64,000 nucleotides of DNA from CAVUPF01 sp963743285 (GTDB lineage: Bacteria > Actinomycetota > Thermoleophilia > Solirubrobacterales > 70-9): the NCBI GenBank assembly GCA_963743285.1, contig CAVUPF010000001.1:1-64000 (forward strand), in the 5' to 3' direction. Made by a program: the position numbers and the translations under genes. The notes below the pieces were generated by a model. It saw only the letters and a program-made list of their open reading frames with translations, ran no database searches and had not been told where the DNA came from. This document shows, in pieces, positions 36,495-45,376 of the stretch (positions within the stretch are counted from its first letter, which is position 1; the number at the start of each line of letters is the position of its first letter).

Positions 36495-37418
36495 ATGAGC
36501 GGACCCCTGCCCTCCGACATCCAGCCGGCCGCAAATGAGACTCGCGACCGGATCATCACCGGCCTGGTGACGCTGGTCCCGTTCATCGCGCTCGGCCTCG
36601 CCGCCTGGCAGGTCTGGGATAGCGCCCTGCACTGGCGCGACGTCTTCCTCTTCCTCGGCCTCTACCTGCTGACCGGGCTCGGGATAACCGTCGGCTTTCA
36701 CCGCCACCTCACCCACCGCAGCTTCAAGACCAGCCGCTGGCTGCACGGCCTGCTGGCGATCCTCGGCTCGGCGGCGATCGAGGGGCCGGTGATCTCCTGG
36801 GTCGCCGATCACCGCAAGCACCACGCCTTCTCCGATGAGGAGGGCGACCCTCACAGCCCTCACGTCGACCACGGCGGCGGCCTGCGCGGCGAGCTGCGCG
36901 GCCTCTTTCACGCCCACATGGGCTGGCTCTTCATCCACACCCAGCGCGGCAACAAGGAGCGCTTCGCGCCGGACCTGATCAAGGACCCGGTGATCAGCTG
37001 GGTCGACCGCACCTTCATCTACTGGGCGATCCTCGGCCTCCTGGTCCCCTTCGCGCTCGGCTACGCGATCGGCGGCACCCTCGTCGCGGGGCTGACCGGC
37101 CTGCTCTGGGGCGGCCTGGTGCGGGTCTTCGTCCTGCACCACTTCACCTACAGCATCAACTCGCTCTGCCACGTCTTTGGCAACCGTGACTATGAGACCG
37201 CCGATCAGTCACGCAACCTCGCCCTGATCGCGATCCCCACCTTCGGCGAGGCCTGGCACAACAACCACCACGCCTTCCCGACCTCGGCGGTCCACGGCCT
37301 CGGCCGCTGGCAGTTCGACCTCTCCGCCGTCGTCATTGACGGCCTCGAGCGCCTCGGCTTGGTCTGGGACGTGATCCGCGTCAGCCCCGAGCGCCTCGCC
37401 GCCAAGACCGCCGGCTAG
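36495..37418 (+). CDS. Membrane fatty-acid (acyl-CoA delta-9 type) desaturase
   Basis: 307 residues from the ATG at 36495. The three His boxes of the di-iron site are present: HRHLTH (about 69-74), HRKHH (106-110) and HNNHH near 255, plus HHFTYSINSLCH. Four membrane helices flank them. It introduces a cis double bond using O2 and an electron donor not encoded here. Pairing with cfa suggests a joint membrane-fluidity or stress response. Confidence 0.9.
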   Translation: MSGPLPSDIQPAANETRDRIITGLVTLVPFIALGLAAWQVWDSALHWRDVFLFLGLYLLTGLGITVGFHRHLTHRSFKTSRWLHGLLAILGSAAIEGPVISWVADHRKHHAFSDEEGDPHSPHVDHGGGLRGELRGLFHAHMGWLFIHTQRGNKERFAPDLIKDPVISWVDRTFIYWAILGLLVPFALGYAIGGTLVAGLTGLLWGGLVRVFVLHHFTYSINSLCHVFGNRDYETADQSRNLALIAIPTFGEAWHNNHHAFPTSAVHGLGRWQFDLSAVVIDGLERLGLVWDVIRVSPERLAAKTAG

Positions 37419-37460
37419 GCTGTCCAGCCGCTGCAGTGCCCTGGTGGAAATGGAGACGTC

Positions 37461-38132
37461 ATGAGCCCGGTAGCACTGTCCTGGAGCGGAGGTAAGGACT
37501 CGGCGCTGGCGCTTTGGACGCTGCGGGACGAACGGACCGAGCCCGTGGCGTTGATCACGACCTTCACCGAGGACTTCGAACGGGTCAGCATGCACGGAGT
37601 GCGGCGCGAGCTAATTCGTGCGCAAGCTGAGGTCATAGGTAGACCGCTGGTGGAAGTGGACATCCCGGCTGCTTGTCCGAATGAGGTCTATGAGGAGCGA
37701 ATGGCGCGGACGCTGGGCGCGCCGCCGCTTGACAGCGTGAGCACGATTGCCTTCGCCGACCTGTTCTTGGAGGACATCCGTGCCTACCGCGAAGAGCGCC
37801 TCGCGGGCGCCGGACGGGATGGGTTGTTCCCGGTCTGGGGCCGCGACACGGATGATCTGGCCCAGGAGTTCATCGACGCGGGCTTCGAGGCGCTGCTCGT
37901 CTGCGTCGATCCGGCCCAGCTCGATCCCTCCTTCGTGGGCCGTCCGTTCGACGAGGCGCTGCTCGCCGACCTTCCGTCAGGTGTCGATCCTTGCGGCGAG
38001 AACGGCGAGTTCCACACCTTCGTCCACGCCGGCCCGATCTTCGAAGCACCGATCGAGATCGAGCTGGGCGAGACCGCGATGCGCGACGGCTTCGCCTTTC
38101 AGGATCTCGTCCCAGCCGGTTCCCATGGGTAG
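37461..38132 (+). CDS. Dph6-like PP-loop ATP pyrophosphatase
   Basis: 223 residues. SGGKDS at 9-14 is the PP-loop, and GENGEFHTFVHAGPIF is the C-terminal signature of the diphthine-ammonia ligase family. Since bacteria lack diphthamide, the bacterial members act on an unknown substrate, probably an adenylation followed by amide formation. An ATG at 37461 follows a GGAGACGTC region. It stands alone. Confidence 0.85.
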   Translation: MSPVALSWSGGKDSALALWTLRDERTEPVALITTFTEDFERVSMHGVRRELIRAQAEVIGRPLVEVDIPAACPNEVYEERMARTLGAPPLDSVSTIAFADLFLEDIRAYREERLAGAGRDGLFPVWGRDTDDLAQEFIDAGFEALLVCVDPAQLDPSFVGRPFDEALLADLPSGVDPCGENGEFHTFVHAGPIFEAPIEIELGETAMRDGFAFQDLVPAGSHG

Positions 38133-38185
38133 CGGGCGCACATCGCAGCGGCTGGGAGCCTAACGACCGGCAGTAGCGAAATGGA

Positions 38186-38259
38186 CTTCGTCACGCTCGC
38201 TGTCGCAAGAAGAAGATCGCCGCAACGCAAGGCGGAGGTGACGAAGGCGAGGCGACAGC
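38186..38259 (+). repeat. Interlocked inverted repeats (pseudoknot-like) in an intergenic gap
   Basis: CTTCGTCAC (38186-38194) pairs with GTGACGAAG (38238-38246), and GCTGTCGC (38199-38206) pairs with GCGACAGC (38252-38259). All pairings are perfect and the order is A-B-A'-B', so the two stems cross. As RNA this could form a pseudoknot or two alternative hairpins. The rest of the 253-base gap (38133-38385) shows no gene I can support. Confidence 0.45.
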
Positions 38260-38385
38260 CGCGCCGCAAGACCTCTCCGGTTGCCTTCAGTTGTGCCCCG
38301 GCCTCGGGACGCGCGAGGTAAGACAACGAGGCCATGTGCGTGACCGCCTCCTCTACGGTGTCAACTCTCGCCCGGGCGCTCGGAC

Positions 38386-40761
38386 TCAGGGCACTTCCTT
38401 GGCTTCATACCAGTCGATCCAGCCCCCGCAGGCGTCGCGCAGGGGCACGATTCGGTGGGGCTTGGCGGGGACCGCGACCAGCGCGCCGAGGTAGGCCTTG
38501 CCTTCGTAGCCGCTCAGTTCCTGAAGCGTGCTCGGCTGCGCGGTGGCGATCGTGAACTTGACCGCGCCACCGCTGCTTTTGTAGGTGCCGGCCGGCCAGA
38601 ACTGACCGGCGTTGGCGAGGCTGATCCCGCTGGGGCGCTGGCCGTCGAGGGCCGGGATCAGCGCCTTGCTGAACCCCGGTGCTGAGAGGGTGAGGCCGAA
38701 AGGCGAGAAATACTGCAGCGAGAGGTCCCAGCGGCCGGCCGGCAGGCTCAGCGTCTGCGCGGTCTGCGCGCCGGTGCCCGGTTCGCTGCCCGAGCTCCAG
38801 CTGCCTTTCGCGCCGATCACCGGCGAGGCGGGGAAGAGCGAGGCGCGGCCGGGGTTGGCGAGCAGGATGCGGATCTCCGGCGAGGCGCAGTTCGCCAGCG
38901 CCCCCGCTTCGGTGCCCTCGAGGAGCACCTGGCGGTCGGGCGGCGTCGGCCCGACCCGCTTCCAGAGGATGTAGGAGGGGGTCGCCGCGATGCGATGGAA
39001 GTTGGGCGGCGCCTGGCTGTTCCACGCCGCCCGCCCGGTGATCGCGTAGCGGAAGCGGTCGAGGGTGGCGCGCGAGAAGGAGTCGAAGTCGATCGGGCTG
39101 TAGGCGTTGCCGGTGTCGAACGGCTTCTCGGGGTTCTGGATGACCTCGGGGTCGGGGAACTCGACCAGCGGCACGTGGGTGTCGGCGCCCGCCAGCTCAT
39201 AGGCGGCGTAGCGGTCCTGGCCCGCGTAGAGGACCGACTTGCCGTGCACGATCGGCATGAAGGCGCGCAGCTCGGCGCCGTGGCCAGGCGGGCCGACCGG
39301 GGCCTCGCGCAGGGCGAGGAAGCTCGAGTAGGCGGCACCGCCGATGAAGAGCACGGCGAGCGCGCCCCAGGCGAGGCGCTGCAGCGGCGCCCAGGGCCGG
39401 CCCCGCGAGGGTTCGGGGTCGAGGCGCTCGGTGGCTGGGCCCCTGCCAAGCTCGGCCAGCAGCGGCCGCACCGCGACGAGCATCACCAGCGGCGCGCCGA
39501 TCATCAGCGCCTTCGCTTGGGAGTACTCGCCGCTGAAGAGCAGCGAGACGCCGTAGAGGGCGGCGCTGGCTCCCAGGGCGACGGGCACCGCCAGATCGCG
39601 GCGCCGCACCCACCAGGCGACCCCGACCAGCAGCGCCAGCGCGGCGATCGCGCCCGCCAGGCCGGTCAGGTGCGCCCCGCCGGGAGCGCTGAGGCGGTAA
39701 TTGGCGGTCGGCCAGATCCCCAGCGCCTCGACCAGCGAGACCGGCCCGTAGGTGTTGCTTCCCGCCACCTGGCTGAAGCCGTGGACGAAGCCGAACGGGC
39801 CGATCACGGAGAGCGTCGCCACCAGCGCCACCAGCACGGCGATCGCTGCCAGGGTCGCGGGGCGCTGCCGGCCGAGGAGGCCAGCCAGCGCCCGCGGCGC
39901 CAACGCCCGCCGCAGCTCGGGCACGGTGAGGCTCCACAGCGCCGCGATCGCGACCGGCCAGGCGAGCCCGGCGAAGCTGTAGGAGAAGAAGATGCCGCCG
40001 GCGAGGGCGAGCGGCGGGAGGAAGAAGCGCAGCCGGGCCCCGCTGCCGGGCGGCAGGCGGCCAGGGTGGCGCAGCGAGAGGGCGAAGGCGAGCACGAAGA
40101 GCGCCTCCGCCATCTCCTTGAAGGCGGCCTGGGCGAAGTAGGAGGCGGCGAGGTAGGGGAGGGCGATCAGGGTCGCGGCGATCAGGCGCCGCAGCGGCCC
40201 GAACTCGGCAAGCGCCGCCAGCGCGGTCAGCGCGGTGAGCACGCCGATCGCGAAGATCTCGCCGATGAACGCCTGCGCCAGACCGATTCCCGGCAGCGCG
40301 GCGACGGCGACCGCGAGCCCGTGCGGGCCCAGCGGGTAGCCGGCGTCCGGGGTCGGCCCGAAGCCGTTGCGAAGCCACTCGGCCCAGGCCAGGTGAAGGC
40401 CGAGGTCGTTGTTGAAGCCCTCTCCGAGCAGCCCCCAGCGCCCGCTCACAGCGAACGGGATCGAGAGCACCAGGACGAGGACGACCGCGACCGGCAGCCC
40501 TTCGCGCAGCGCCTCCGGCGCCCGGTAGGGCCGGCGCCCCGCCAGCGCGGCGAGGACGATGAGGACGATGAGGGCGACGGTCGCCGTCGTGCCGTGCCCG
40601 GGCAGGCGGGCAAAGAAGCCGGTCACGCTGAGCACCGTGCCGAAGCCGACCGCCGGCTCCAGCCAGGACCAAGATTCGCGCCCCGCGAAGGCGAGCAGCG
40701 CCCGCCCCACCAGCAGCGAGGCGGCGCAGATCAGCGCCGCCGAGGCATAGGTCGCGATCAT
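38386..40761 (-). CDS. Large polytopic membrane protein, probable GT-C-like envelope protein
   Basis: 791 residues. About the first 470 are hydrophobic with 12 or more helices and a first loop containing GFNNDLGLHLAWAEWLRNGF, whose Asp resembles the acidic loop of lipid-sugar transferases. NSLVG-type catalytic motifs are not clear. The last 300 residues are a soluble, probably extracytoplasmic region with two beta-sandwich-like parts (AGRWDLSLQYFSPFGLTLSA, WPAGTYKSSGGAVKF). This layout is known among actinobacterial envelope glycosyltransferases. Function is inferred from topology only. Codon composition matches its surroundings. Confidence 0.65.
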   Translation of the reverse strand: MIATYASAALICAASLLVGRALLAFAGRESWSWLEPAVGFGTVLSVTGFFARLPGHGTTATVALIVLIVLAALAGRRPYRAPEALREGLPVAVVLVLVLSIPFAVSGRWGLLGEGFNNDLGLHLAWAEWLRNGFGPTPDAGYPLGPHGLAVAVAALPGIGLAQAFIGEIFAIGVLTALTALAALAEFGPLRRLIAATLIALPYLAASYFAQAAFKEMAEALFVLAFALSLRHPGRLPPGSGARLRFFLPPLALAGGIFFSYSFAGLAWPVAIAALWSLTVPELRRALAPRALAGLLGRQRPATLAAIAVLVALVATLSVIGPFGFVHGFSQVAGSNTYGPVSLVEALGIWPTANYRLSAPGGAHLTGLAGAIAALALLVGVAWWVRRRDLAVPVALGASAALYGVSLLFSGEYSQAKALMIGAPLVMLVAVRPLLAELGRGPATERLDPEPSRGRPWAPLQRLAWGALAVLFIGGAAYSSFLALREAPVGPPGHGAELRAFMPIVHGKSVLYAGQDRYAAYELAGADTHVPLVEFPDPEVIQNPEKPFDTGNAYSPIDFDSFSRATLDRFRYAITGRAAWNSQAPPNFHRIAATPSYILWKRVGPTPPDRQVLLEGTEAGALANCASPEIRILLANPGRASLFPASPVIGAKGSWSSGSEPGTGAQTAQTLSLPAGRWDLSLQYFSPFGLTLSAPGFSKALIPALDGQRPSGISLANAGQFWPAGTYKSSGGAVKFTIATAQPSTLQELSGYEGKAYLGALVAVPAKPHRIVPLRDACGGWIDWYEAKEVP

Positions 40762-40887
40762 CGGGCCAAACCTATGGCAGCGGAGCGCGCGATGCGACCG
40801 TGGGCCGCGCCGACCTTTACGCGGTCTTTATCCGCTGGCCTCGAATCTGACATCTCCTGCAGATCGGGCGAGGGGATGATTCCCTGT

Positions 40888-40968
40888 ATGGACGCGGCGG
40901 CGATTCTGATCGGCGTCGTGATCTTCGCCTCCCTGCTCGGCCTGATCTACGCGATCGAGTCGATATGA
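40888..40968 (+). CDS. 26-residue membrane peptide, duplicate of the kdp-operon head
   Basis: Begins MDAAAILIGVVIFASLLG and ends LIYAIESI. One hydrophobic helix with acidic residues near both ends. By my count 73 of 81 bases match the peptide gene at 42745-42825, and similarity extends upstream (GATTCC before the ATG) and about 35 bases downstream (ATATGAGCATCC). A purine-rich AGGGGA site lies 12 bases upstream. It appears to be a duplicated operon head cut off from kdpA. Whether it is translated is unknown. Confidence 0.5.
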   Translation: MDAAAILIGVVIFASLLGLIYAIESI

Positions 40969-41114
40969 GCATCCCGCTCGCGGCTTGCATCGAGCGTATC
41001 GACACCGAAACCAACCGGATAGTTGGATCGCCGATCAAAGTCGGCTCCGAACCGGTCGCGATCCGCTTGCGATTGCAGATCCCCCTTTCCGCGTTGCGTA
41101 CACGGCGCATCTGA
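40965..41114 (+). pseudogene. Hybrid remnant: kdpF leader fused to a YVTN beta-propeller fragment
   Basis: An open frame of 49 codons starts in an ATGA overlap with the 26-residue peptide. The first 12 codons (MSIPLAACIERI) match the start of the kdpF reading at 42822. It then reads DTETNRIVGSPIKVGSEPVA, the repeat unit of YVTN/NHL-type beta-propellers, before degenerating. It looks like a recombination junction between two gene fragments, not a functional gene. Confidence 0.4.
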
Positions 41115-41127
41115 GCAGCTGGACTGC

Positions 41128-42495
41128 TTAAGGGGCGCCTCCGGCGATCAACAGCGCGTCGTAGACCTTCCGCACGTCCGCCTGGTCGGAGGGGTCAGGG
41201 ACCGACTCTTCCGATGAGCGCAGGATCATCTCCGCCTGTTCGATCAGCACGGCGCGGCGCTCATCCGTCGAAGTGACGCCCATGATCCGCGTCAGGCCGT
41301 CGAGCTGGCGGATCAACACGGCCGGCATCCCACGACCGGCCTGACGAATCTTCTCATACGCGCGTTGGACCAGTCGACGGTGACTGATGTGCGAGGTCAC
41401 GACGCGCACATAGCCCTGGCTGTCGCGATGCACACGCACCGGGTCCCAGCGAAGCTCGATCTGGCAGAGGCCGTCGGTGAGCCAGTCGATGCAGGTGAGC
41501 GCGGTAAAGGTGTCGTTGACCGCGGGAGACAGCGCGCGGATCGCGATCTCGACCAGCTGGTCGACGGCAAATGCGATGTCCTGCGCCAAGGTGCGAACCG
41601 GACCCGTCACATGGGAGCGGGCCAGCTCGCGGGCGACCGTCGGAGCTGCCGAGGCCGGCCAGACCTTCGCCAGCGACTGCCCCGCGACCACGAAGTGCCC
41701 AGGGCGATAGTCCAGCTGCATGACCGAGCCGGTCCGAGCGGCGATCTGCACCAGCTCGCGATGCCGGACGAACTGCAGGTAGCCGCTGCCGGGCGCCTGG
41801 ACGATGCCGCCGCCTTCCTCGATGCGCTGCATCAGCTCCGCGACCGACGGTCCCGTTGGGGATGCGGCGTGAGGACCAGGGCCCTCGGGCGTGCTCTCGA
41901 TTTCAATCGCGCGGGAGAGATCGCTCGCGATGCTCGCGATCACCTGCGGCAGCTGGATCGACATCGCTATGTGATGGATGAAGTAGACAAGGACGCCGAG
42001 GTCTATGAGGACGAGGATCAGCAGCACGGTGACCGAGATGTGGGGGACGAATTCGCCGTGCGAACCGGGGCCGATGCTGGCCAGCGTGAGCACGGCATAG
42101 ACGAACGTCGCCACGAACGTGCCCAGCGTGACCTGCGTGCCGCGGTCGCGGATGAAGTTGCGAAGCATCCGCGGCCCGAATTGCGTCGAGGCGAGGGTCA
42201 GCGTGACGATCATGATCGAAAAGACGACGCCGATGACGGTGATCACCGCTGCGGCAAGCGCGGTGAGGATCTGGCGCGCAGCGTCCGCCGACCCCGTGAG
42301 CACCCAGCTCGGCAGCGCCTGGTGGCCGTCATAGACGGCGCGATCGACGGCATAGGTTCCGGCGAACAGGACAACGGCGAGGACGATCTCGATCGCCGGA
42401 ACGAGCCAGAGGTTCATGCGCAGCGCCTCCCGGCGCCACTCTGCGTTCATGGCGAGGAGGGGACGGCGCGGAATGGGAACCGGGGAATCGGGCAT
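41128..42495 (-). CDS. DUF2254 membrane protein
   Basis: 455 residues from the ATG at 42495; an upstream ATG at 42528 would add 11. Four membrane helices occupy the first 180 residues, with the family hallmark TLASTQFGPRMLRNFIRDRG between helices 2 and 3 and FIHHIAMSIQLPQVIASIAS after helix 4. A cytoplasmic part holds GYLQFVRHRELVQIA, RTLAQDIAFAVDQLVEIAIR and ALSPAVNDTFTALTCIDWL. Function is not established. It separates the two copies of the kdp operon head and lies on the opposite strand. Confidence 0.8.
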   Translation of the reverse strand: MPDSPVPIPRRPLLAMNAEWRREALRMNLWLVPAIEIVLAVVLFAGTYAVDRAVYDGHQALPSWVLTGSADAARQILTALAAAVITVIGVVFSIMIVTLTLASTQFGPRMLRNFIRDRGTQVTLGTFVATFVYAVLTLASIGPGSHGEFVPHISVTVLLILVLIDLGVLVYFIHHIAMSIQLPQVIASIASDLSRAIEIESTPEGPGPHAASPTGPSVAELMQRIEEGGGIVQAPGSGYLQFVRHRELVQIAARTGSVMQLDYRPGHFVVAGQSLAKVWPASAAPTVARELARSHVTGPVRTLAQDIAFAVDQLVEIAIRALSPAVNDTFTALTCIDWLTDGLCQIELRWDPVRVHRDSQGYVRVVTSHISHRRLVQRAYEKIRQAGRGMPAVLIRQLDGLTRIMGVTSTDERRAVLIEQAEMILRSSEESVPDPSDQADVRKVYDALLIAGGAP

Positions 42496-42744
42496 GCTAA
42501 TCGGCGCCGACCAGGCTTCCCGGCTCACCGCAGCTTAGCTTACTCGTGCTTCAGGTCACCCGCAAGCGGAAGGCGACCACCTGGCAGCATCACTTCGAGT
42601 CGATTGTCGCTTTGCCCGGGAAGTCGCTGGTGAGCCCCGGTGGTGTCTTCAACCTCGCCTAGAGTGTGGATCTTCACAGGATCTTGATGTCGCCGCGGGC
42701 CTTCTTGACGCCTCCTTGATACCCGTCGGAGCAAGATTCCGATC

Positions 42745-42825
42745 ATGGACGCGGTGGCCATCCTGATCGGCATCGTGATGTTCGCCTGCCTGCTCGGCCT
42801 GATCTACGCGATCGACTGGATATGA
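42745..42825 (+). CDS. 26-residue membrane peptide heading the kdp operon
   Basis: Begins MDAVAILIGIVMFACLLG and ends LIYAIDWI, predicting a single helix across the membrane. Its stop overlaps the ATG of the kdpF reading (ATGA at 42822-42825), so translation is probably coupled. A near-identical copy lies at 40888. Conservation between copies is mostly at the protein level: substitutions are conservative (Ala/Val, Val/Ile, Glu/Asp). It is not KdpF, which follows. It may be an extra small subunit or a leader peptide. I know no named family. Confidence 0.6.
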   Translation: MDAVAILIGIVMFACLLGLIYAIDWI

Positions 42826-42944
42826 GCATCCTGTTCGCGGCTTTCATCGGGCATATGAGTGGCGCGGACTTCTTCGGGCTGGTCGTCTCGGTGCTCGTCT
42901 GCGGTTATCTGCTCTACGCCCTGGTGCGCGGGGAGAAGCTCTAG
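42822..42944 (+). CDS. kdpF: Potassium-transporting ATPase small subunit KdpF
   Basis: 40 residues from the ATG at 42822, or 29 from the ATG at 42855. The core LVVSVLVCGYLLYALVRGEK is the single-helix KdpF pattern with its typical Arg-Gly-Glu end. KdpF stabilises the KdpFABC complex through lipid-like contacts. It ends four bases before the kdpA start. The longer reading is favoured by the ATGA overlap with the upstream peptide; the shorter matches usual KdpF length. Confidence 0.8.
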   Translation: MSILFAAFIGHMSGADFFGLVVSVLVCGYLLYALVRGEKL

Positions 42945-42948
42945 CCGC

Positions 42949-44718
42949 GTGACCTTCCTCGGTTGGCTGACGATCTTCGCCTTCGCGGCGATCCTGACCC
43001 TGATCGCGCTCCCCTTGGCGCGCTACATGGCCGCCGTCTACAGCGGTGAGCACACCTTCCTGGATCCAGTGTTGCGCGGTCCGGAGCGCTGGCTGTATCG
43101 GGTCATGCGCGTCGACACGAGCCGCGGACAGGACTGGAAGGCCTATGCCAAGAGCCTGATCATCTTCTCGCTGGCGGGTTGGCTTCTGCTCTATCTGATC
43201 CTGCGCACCCAGACGCTGTGGGACTTCACCGGGTTAAATCCGCAGCACTTCCACTCGGGCACCTGGAATGTGACGTTCAACACCGCCTCATCGTTCTTGA
43301 CGAACACCAACTGGCAGTACTACGGCGGCGAGACGACGATGAGCTACTTCAGCCAGATGGCCGGGCTGACGGTTCAGAACTTCCTCTCCGCGGGCGTCGG
43401 CATCGTCACCGCGGTGGCGTTGATCAGGGGGATCATCGGGCGCAGCGGGAAAAGCCTCGGCAACTTCTGGCAGGACATGGTGCGCACGATCCTCTGGGTG
43501 CTGCTCCCCCTCTCGGTGTTGATCGCGCTGGTCCTGGTCTCCCAGGGCGTGATCCAGAACCTCTCGCCCTACCTGAGCGCGACCGGACTGACCCACCTGA
43601 GCCAGTCGATCGGGATGGGGCCGGTCGCCTCACAGGAGGCGATCAAGATGATGGGGACCAACGGCGGCGGGTTCTTCAACACCAACTCCGCGCATCCGTT
43701 CGAGAACCCGAACGGCTTCACGAACTTCATCGAGATGCTAGTCGTCTTGATGATCCCCGCCGCGCTGATCTTCATGTACGGGAGGATGAGCGGAAATCGT
43801 CGCCAGGGGTATGCGATCTACGCGACGGTAATGATCATGTTCCTCGGCGCGGCAGCCGTCGCCTACGTCGCCGAGGCACACGGCTCTCCCGCACAGCACG
43901 CGGCCGGCCTTCACACCGGCGTGATCTCCGGCTCGGGCGGCGGCAACATGGAAGGCAAGGAGCAGCGCTTCGGGATCGCCGGTTCCGCCCTCTTTAACGT
44001 GGTCACGACGGTCACCTCATGCGGCGCCGTCAACAGCGCGATCGAGTCCTTCACCGGGATCGGCGGCGCCGTGCCGTTCGCGAACCTCTCGGCCAGCGAG
44101 GTGATCTTCGGCGGGGTCGGCACCGGCCTTTACTCGATCTTGCTCTACGTGCTCCTGGCGGTCTTCATCGGTGGCCTGATGGTCGGGCGCACGCCCGAGT
44201 ATCTCGGCAAGAAGATCGAGGCGCGGGAGATCAAGCTGGTCTCACTCGGCTTGCTGATCACGCCGCTGATGGCGCTCTTCTGTACCGCCCTGGCGACCGC
44301 CAGCAATGCGGGCCGTGCCTCGATCTCAGCCGCCGCGACCGGACCGCAGGGGTTCTCGGAGACCTTCTATGCCTACCTCTCCCAAGCCAACAACAACGGC
44401 TCGGCGTTCGCCGGCTATACCGGCTATATCCAGCCAAACGCAGGCAACCTCGGCGCCCATGGGGTCACCTTCGCCGACCTGCTCGGTGGCTTCGACATGA
44501 TCTTCGCGCGCTATGCGCCGATCCTCTTTGCGCTCGCGGTCGCCGGGGCGCTGGCCGGCAAGCGCGTCAGCCCCGCGGGCCTGGGGACGATGCGCACCGA
44601 TAACCCGGTCTTCGTCGTCTTGCTGATCGGCGTGATCATCCTGGTCGGCGCGCTGACCTTCTTCCCCGCCCTGCTGCTCGGCCCGATCGTCCAAGGCCTG
44701 ACCAACCACCTCTACTGA
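42949..44718 (+). CDS. kdpA: Potassium-transporting ATPase subunit KdpA
   Basis: 589 residues from a GTG at 42949, four bases after kdpF. GLNPQHFHSGTWNVTFNTAS, SSFLTNTNWQYYGGETTMSY, IKMMGTNGGGFFNTNSAHPF and TTVTSCGAVNSAIESF are the four selectivity-filter-like segments of this Trk/K-channel relative. About ten membrane helices. It binds and takes up K+ with high affinity, driven by KdpB. Full length and no lesion seen. Confidence 0.95.
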   Translation: MTFLGWLTIFAFAAILTLIALPLARYMAAVYSGEHTFLDPVLRGPERWLYRVMRVDTSRGQDWKAYAKSLIIFSLAGWLLLYLILRTQTLWDFTGLNPQHFHSGTWNVTFNTASSFLTNTNWQYYGGETTMSYFSQMAGLTVQNFLSAGVGIVTAVALIRGIIGRSGKSLGNFWQDMVRTILWVLLPLSVLIALVLVSQGVIQNLSPYLSATGLTHLSQSIGMGPVASQEAIKMMGTNGGGFFNTNSAHPFENPNGFTNFIEMLVVLMIPAALIFMYGRMSGNRRQGYAIYATVMIMFLGAAAVAYVAEAHGSPAQHAAGLHTGVISGSGGGNMEGKEQRFGIAGSALFNVVTTVTSCGAVNSAIESFTGIGGAVPFANLSASEVIFGGVGTGLYSILLYVLLAVFIGGLMVGRTPEYLGKKIEAREIKLVSLGLLITPLMALFCTALATASNAGRASISAAATGPQGFSETFYAYLSQANNNGSAFAGYTGYIQPNAGNLGAHGVTFADLLGGFDMIFARYAPILFALAVAGALAGKRVSPAGLGTMRTDNPVFVVLLIGVIILVGALTFFPALLLGPIVQGLTNHLY

Positions 44719-44719
44719 G

Positions 44720-45376
44720 ATGAAGCGCGACATCATCAGCTCCGCGATCGGCATCGTCGTTTTGACCTTGCTGTGTGGAATCGTCTACCCACTGGTGATC
44801 ACCGGCATCAGCCAGCTCACATTTCCCGGCAATGCCAACGGTCAGCGGATCTATGTGCACGGCAAGCTGGTCGGCTCGAAGATCATCGGCCAACAGTTCG
44901 CCGTCCAGGTGGTCGAGAACGGCAAGCCGCAGGTGGACGAAGAAGGGAACCCGGTCACCGTGCCCGATCCCCGCTACTTCCAGTCCCGCCCTTCGGCGAC
45001 GATCCCGCCATATAACGCGGCGGCCTCCACCTTCTCAAACCTTGGGCCCAACAACGTCGCGACCAGGGAAGCGTTTGAAACCAACATCAAGGCGTTCCTG
45101 GCGCTTGAAAAGCCCTATGACCCCGGCCTCACCGTGGCTCAGATCCCCGTTGATGCCGTCAACAGCTCGGCGTCGGGCCTCGATCCCGAAATCTCGGTCG
45201 CCAATGCCGACATCCAGGCCCATCGCGTCGCCGCGGTCCGCCACCTTTCCCTCGCTGCGGTGATGTCGCTGGTCGCCAAGTACACCGACGGGCGCGGGCT
45301 CGGTTTCTCCGGTGAACCTGGCGTCAACGTGCTCGACCTCAACCTCGCCCTCGATCGCCTTACGGGAGGCCACTGA
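44720..45376 (+). CDS. kdpC: Potassium-transporting ATPase subunit KdpC
   Basis: 218 residues starting two bases after kdpA. One N-terminal helix (IISSAIGIVVLTLLCGIVYP) anchors an extracytoplasmic domain with FPGNANGQ, GSKIIGQQF, YFQSRPSAT, SNLGPNN, PVDAVNSSASGLDPEIS and RHLSLAAVMSLVAKYTDGRG, all KdpC motifs. It lies between kdpA and kdpB, whereas the usual order is A-B-C. Its TGA overlaps the kdpB start by one base. Confidence 0.95.
   Translation: MKRDIISSAIGIVVLTLLCGIVYPLVITGISQLTFPGNANGQRIYVHGKLVGSKIIGQQFAVQVVENGKPQVDEEGNPVTVPDPRYFQSRPSATIPPYNAAASTFSNLGPNNVATREAFETNIKAFLALEKPYDPGLTVAQIPVDAVNSSASGLDPEISVANADIQAHRVAAVRHLSLAAVMSLVAKYTDGRGLGFSGEPGVNVLDLNLALDRLTGGH

Noticed and set aside
38995..40968. 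657-codon open frame on the plus strand
   Set aside because: It is antisense to the polytopic membrane protein and has shadow-frame composition (Arg, Gln, Asp and Gly rich). Only its last 26 codons, the peptide at 40888, look real.
42529..42744. c-di-AMP or K+ riboswitch upstream of kdp
   Set aside because: I could not match the gap to a known ydaO-like consensus, and no clear terminator or anti-terminator pair is visible.
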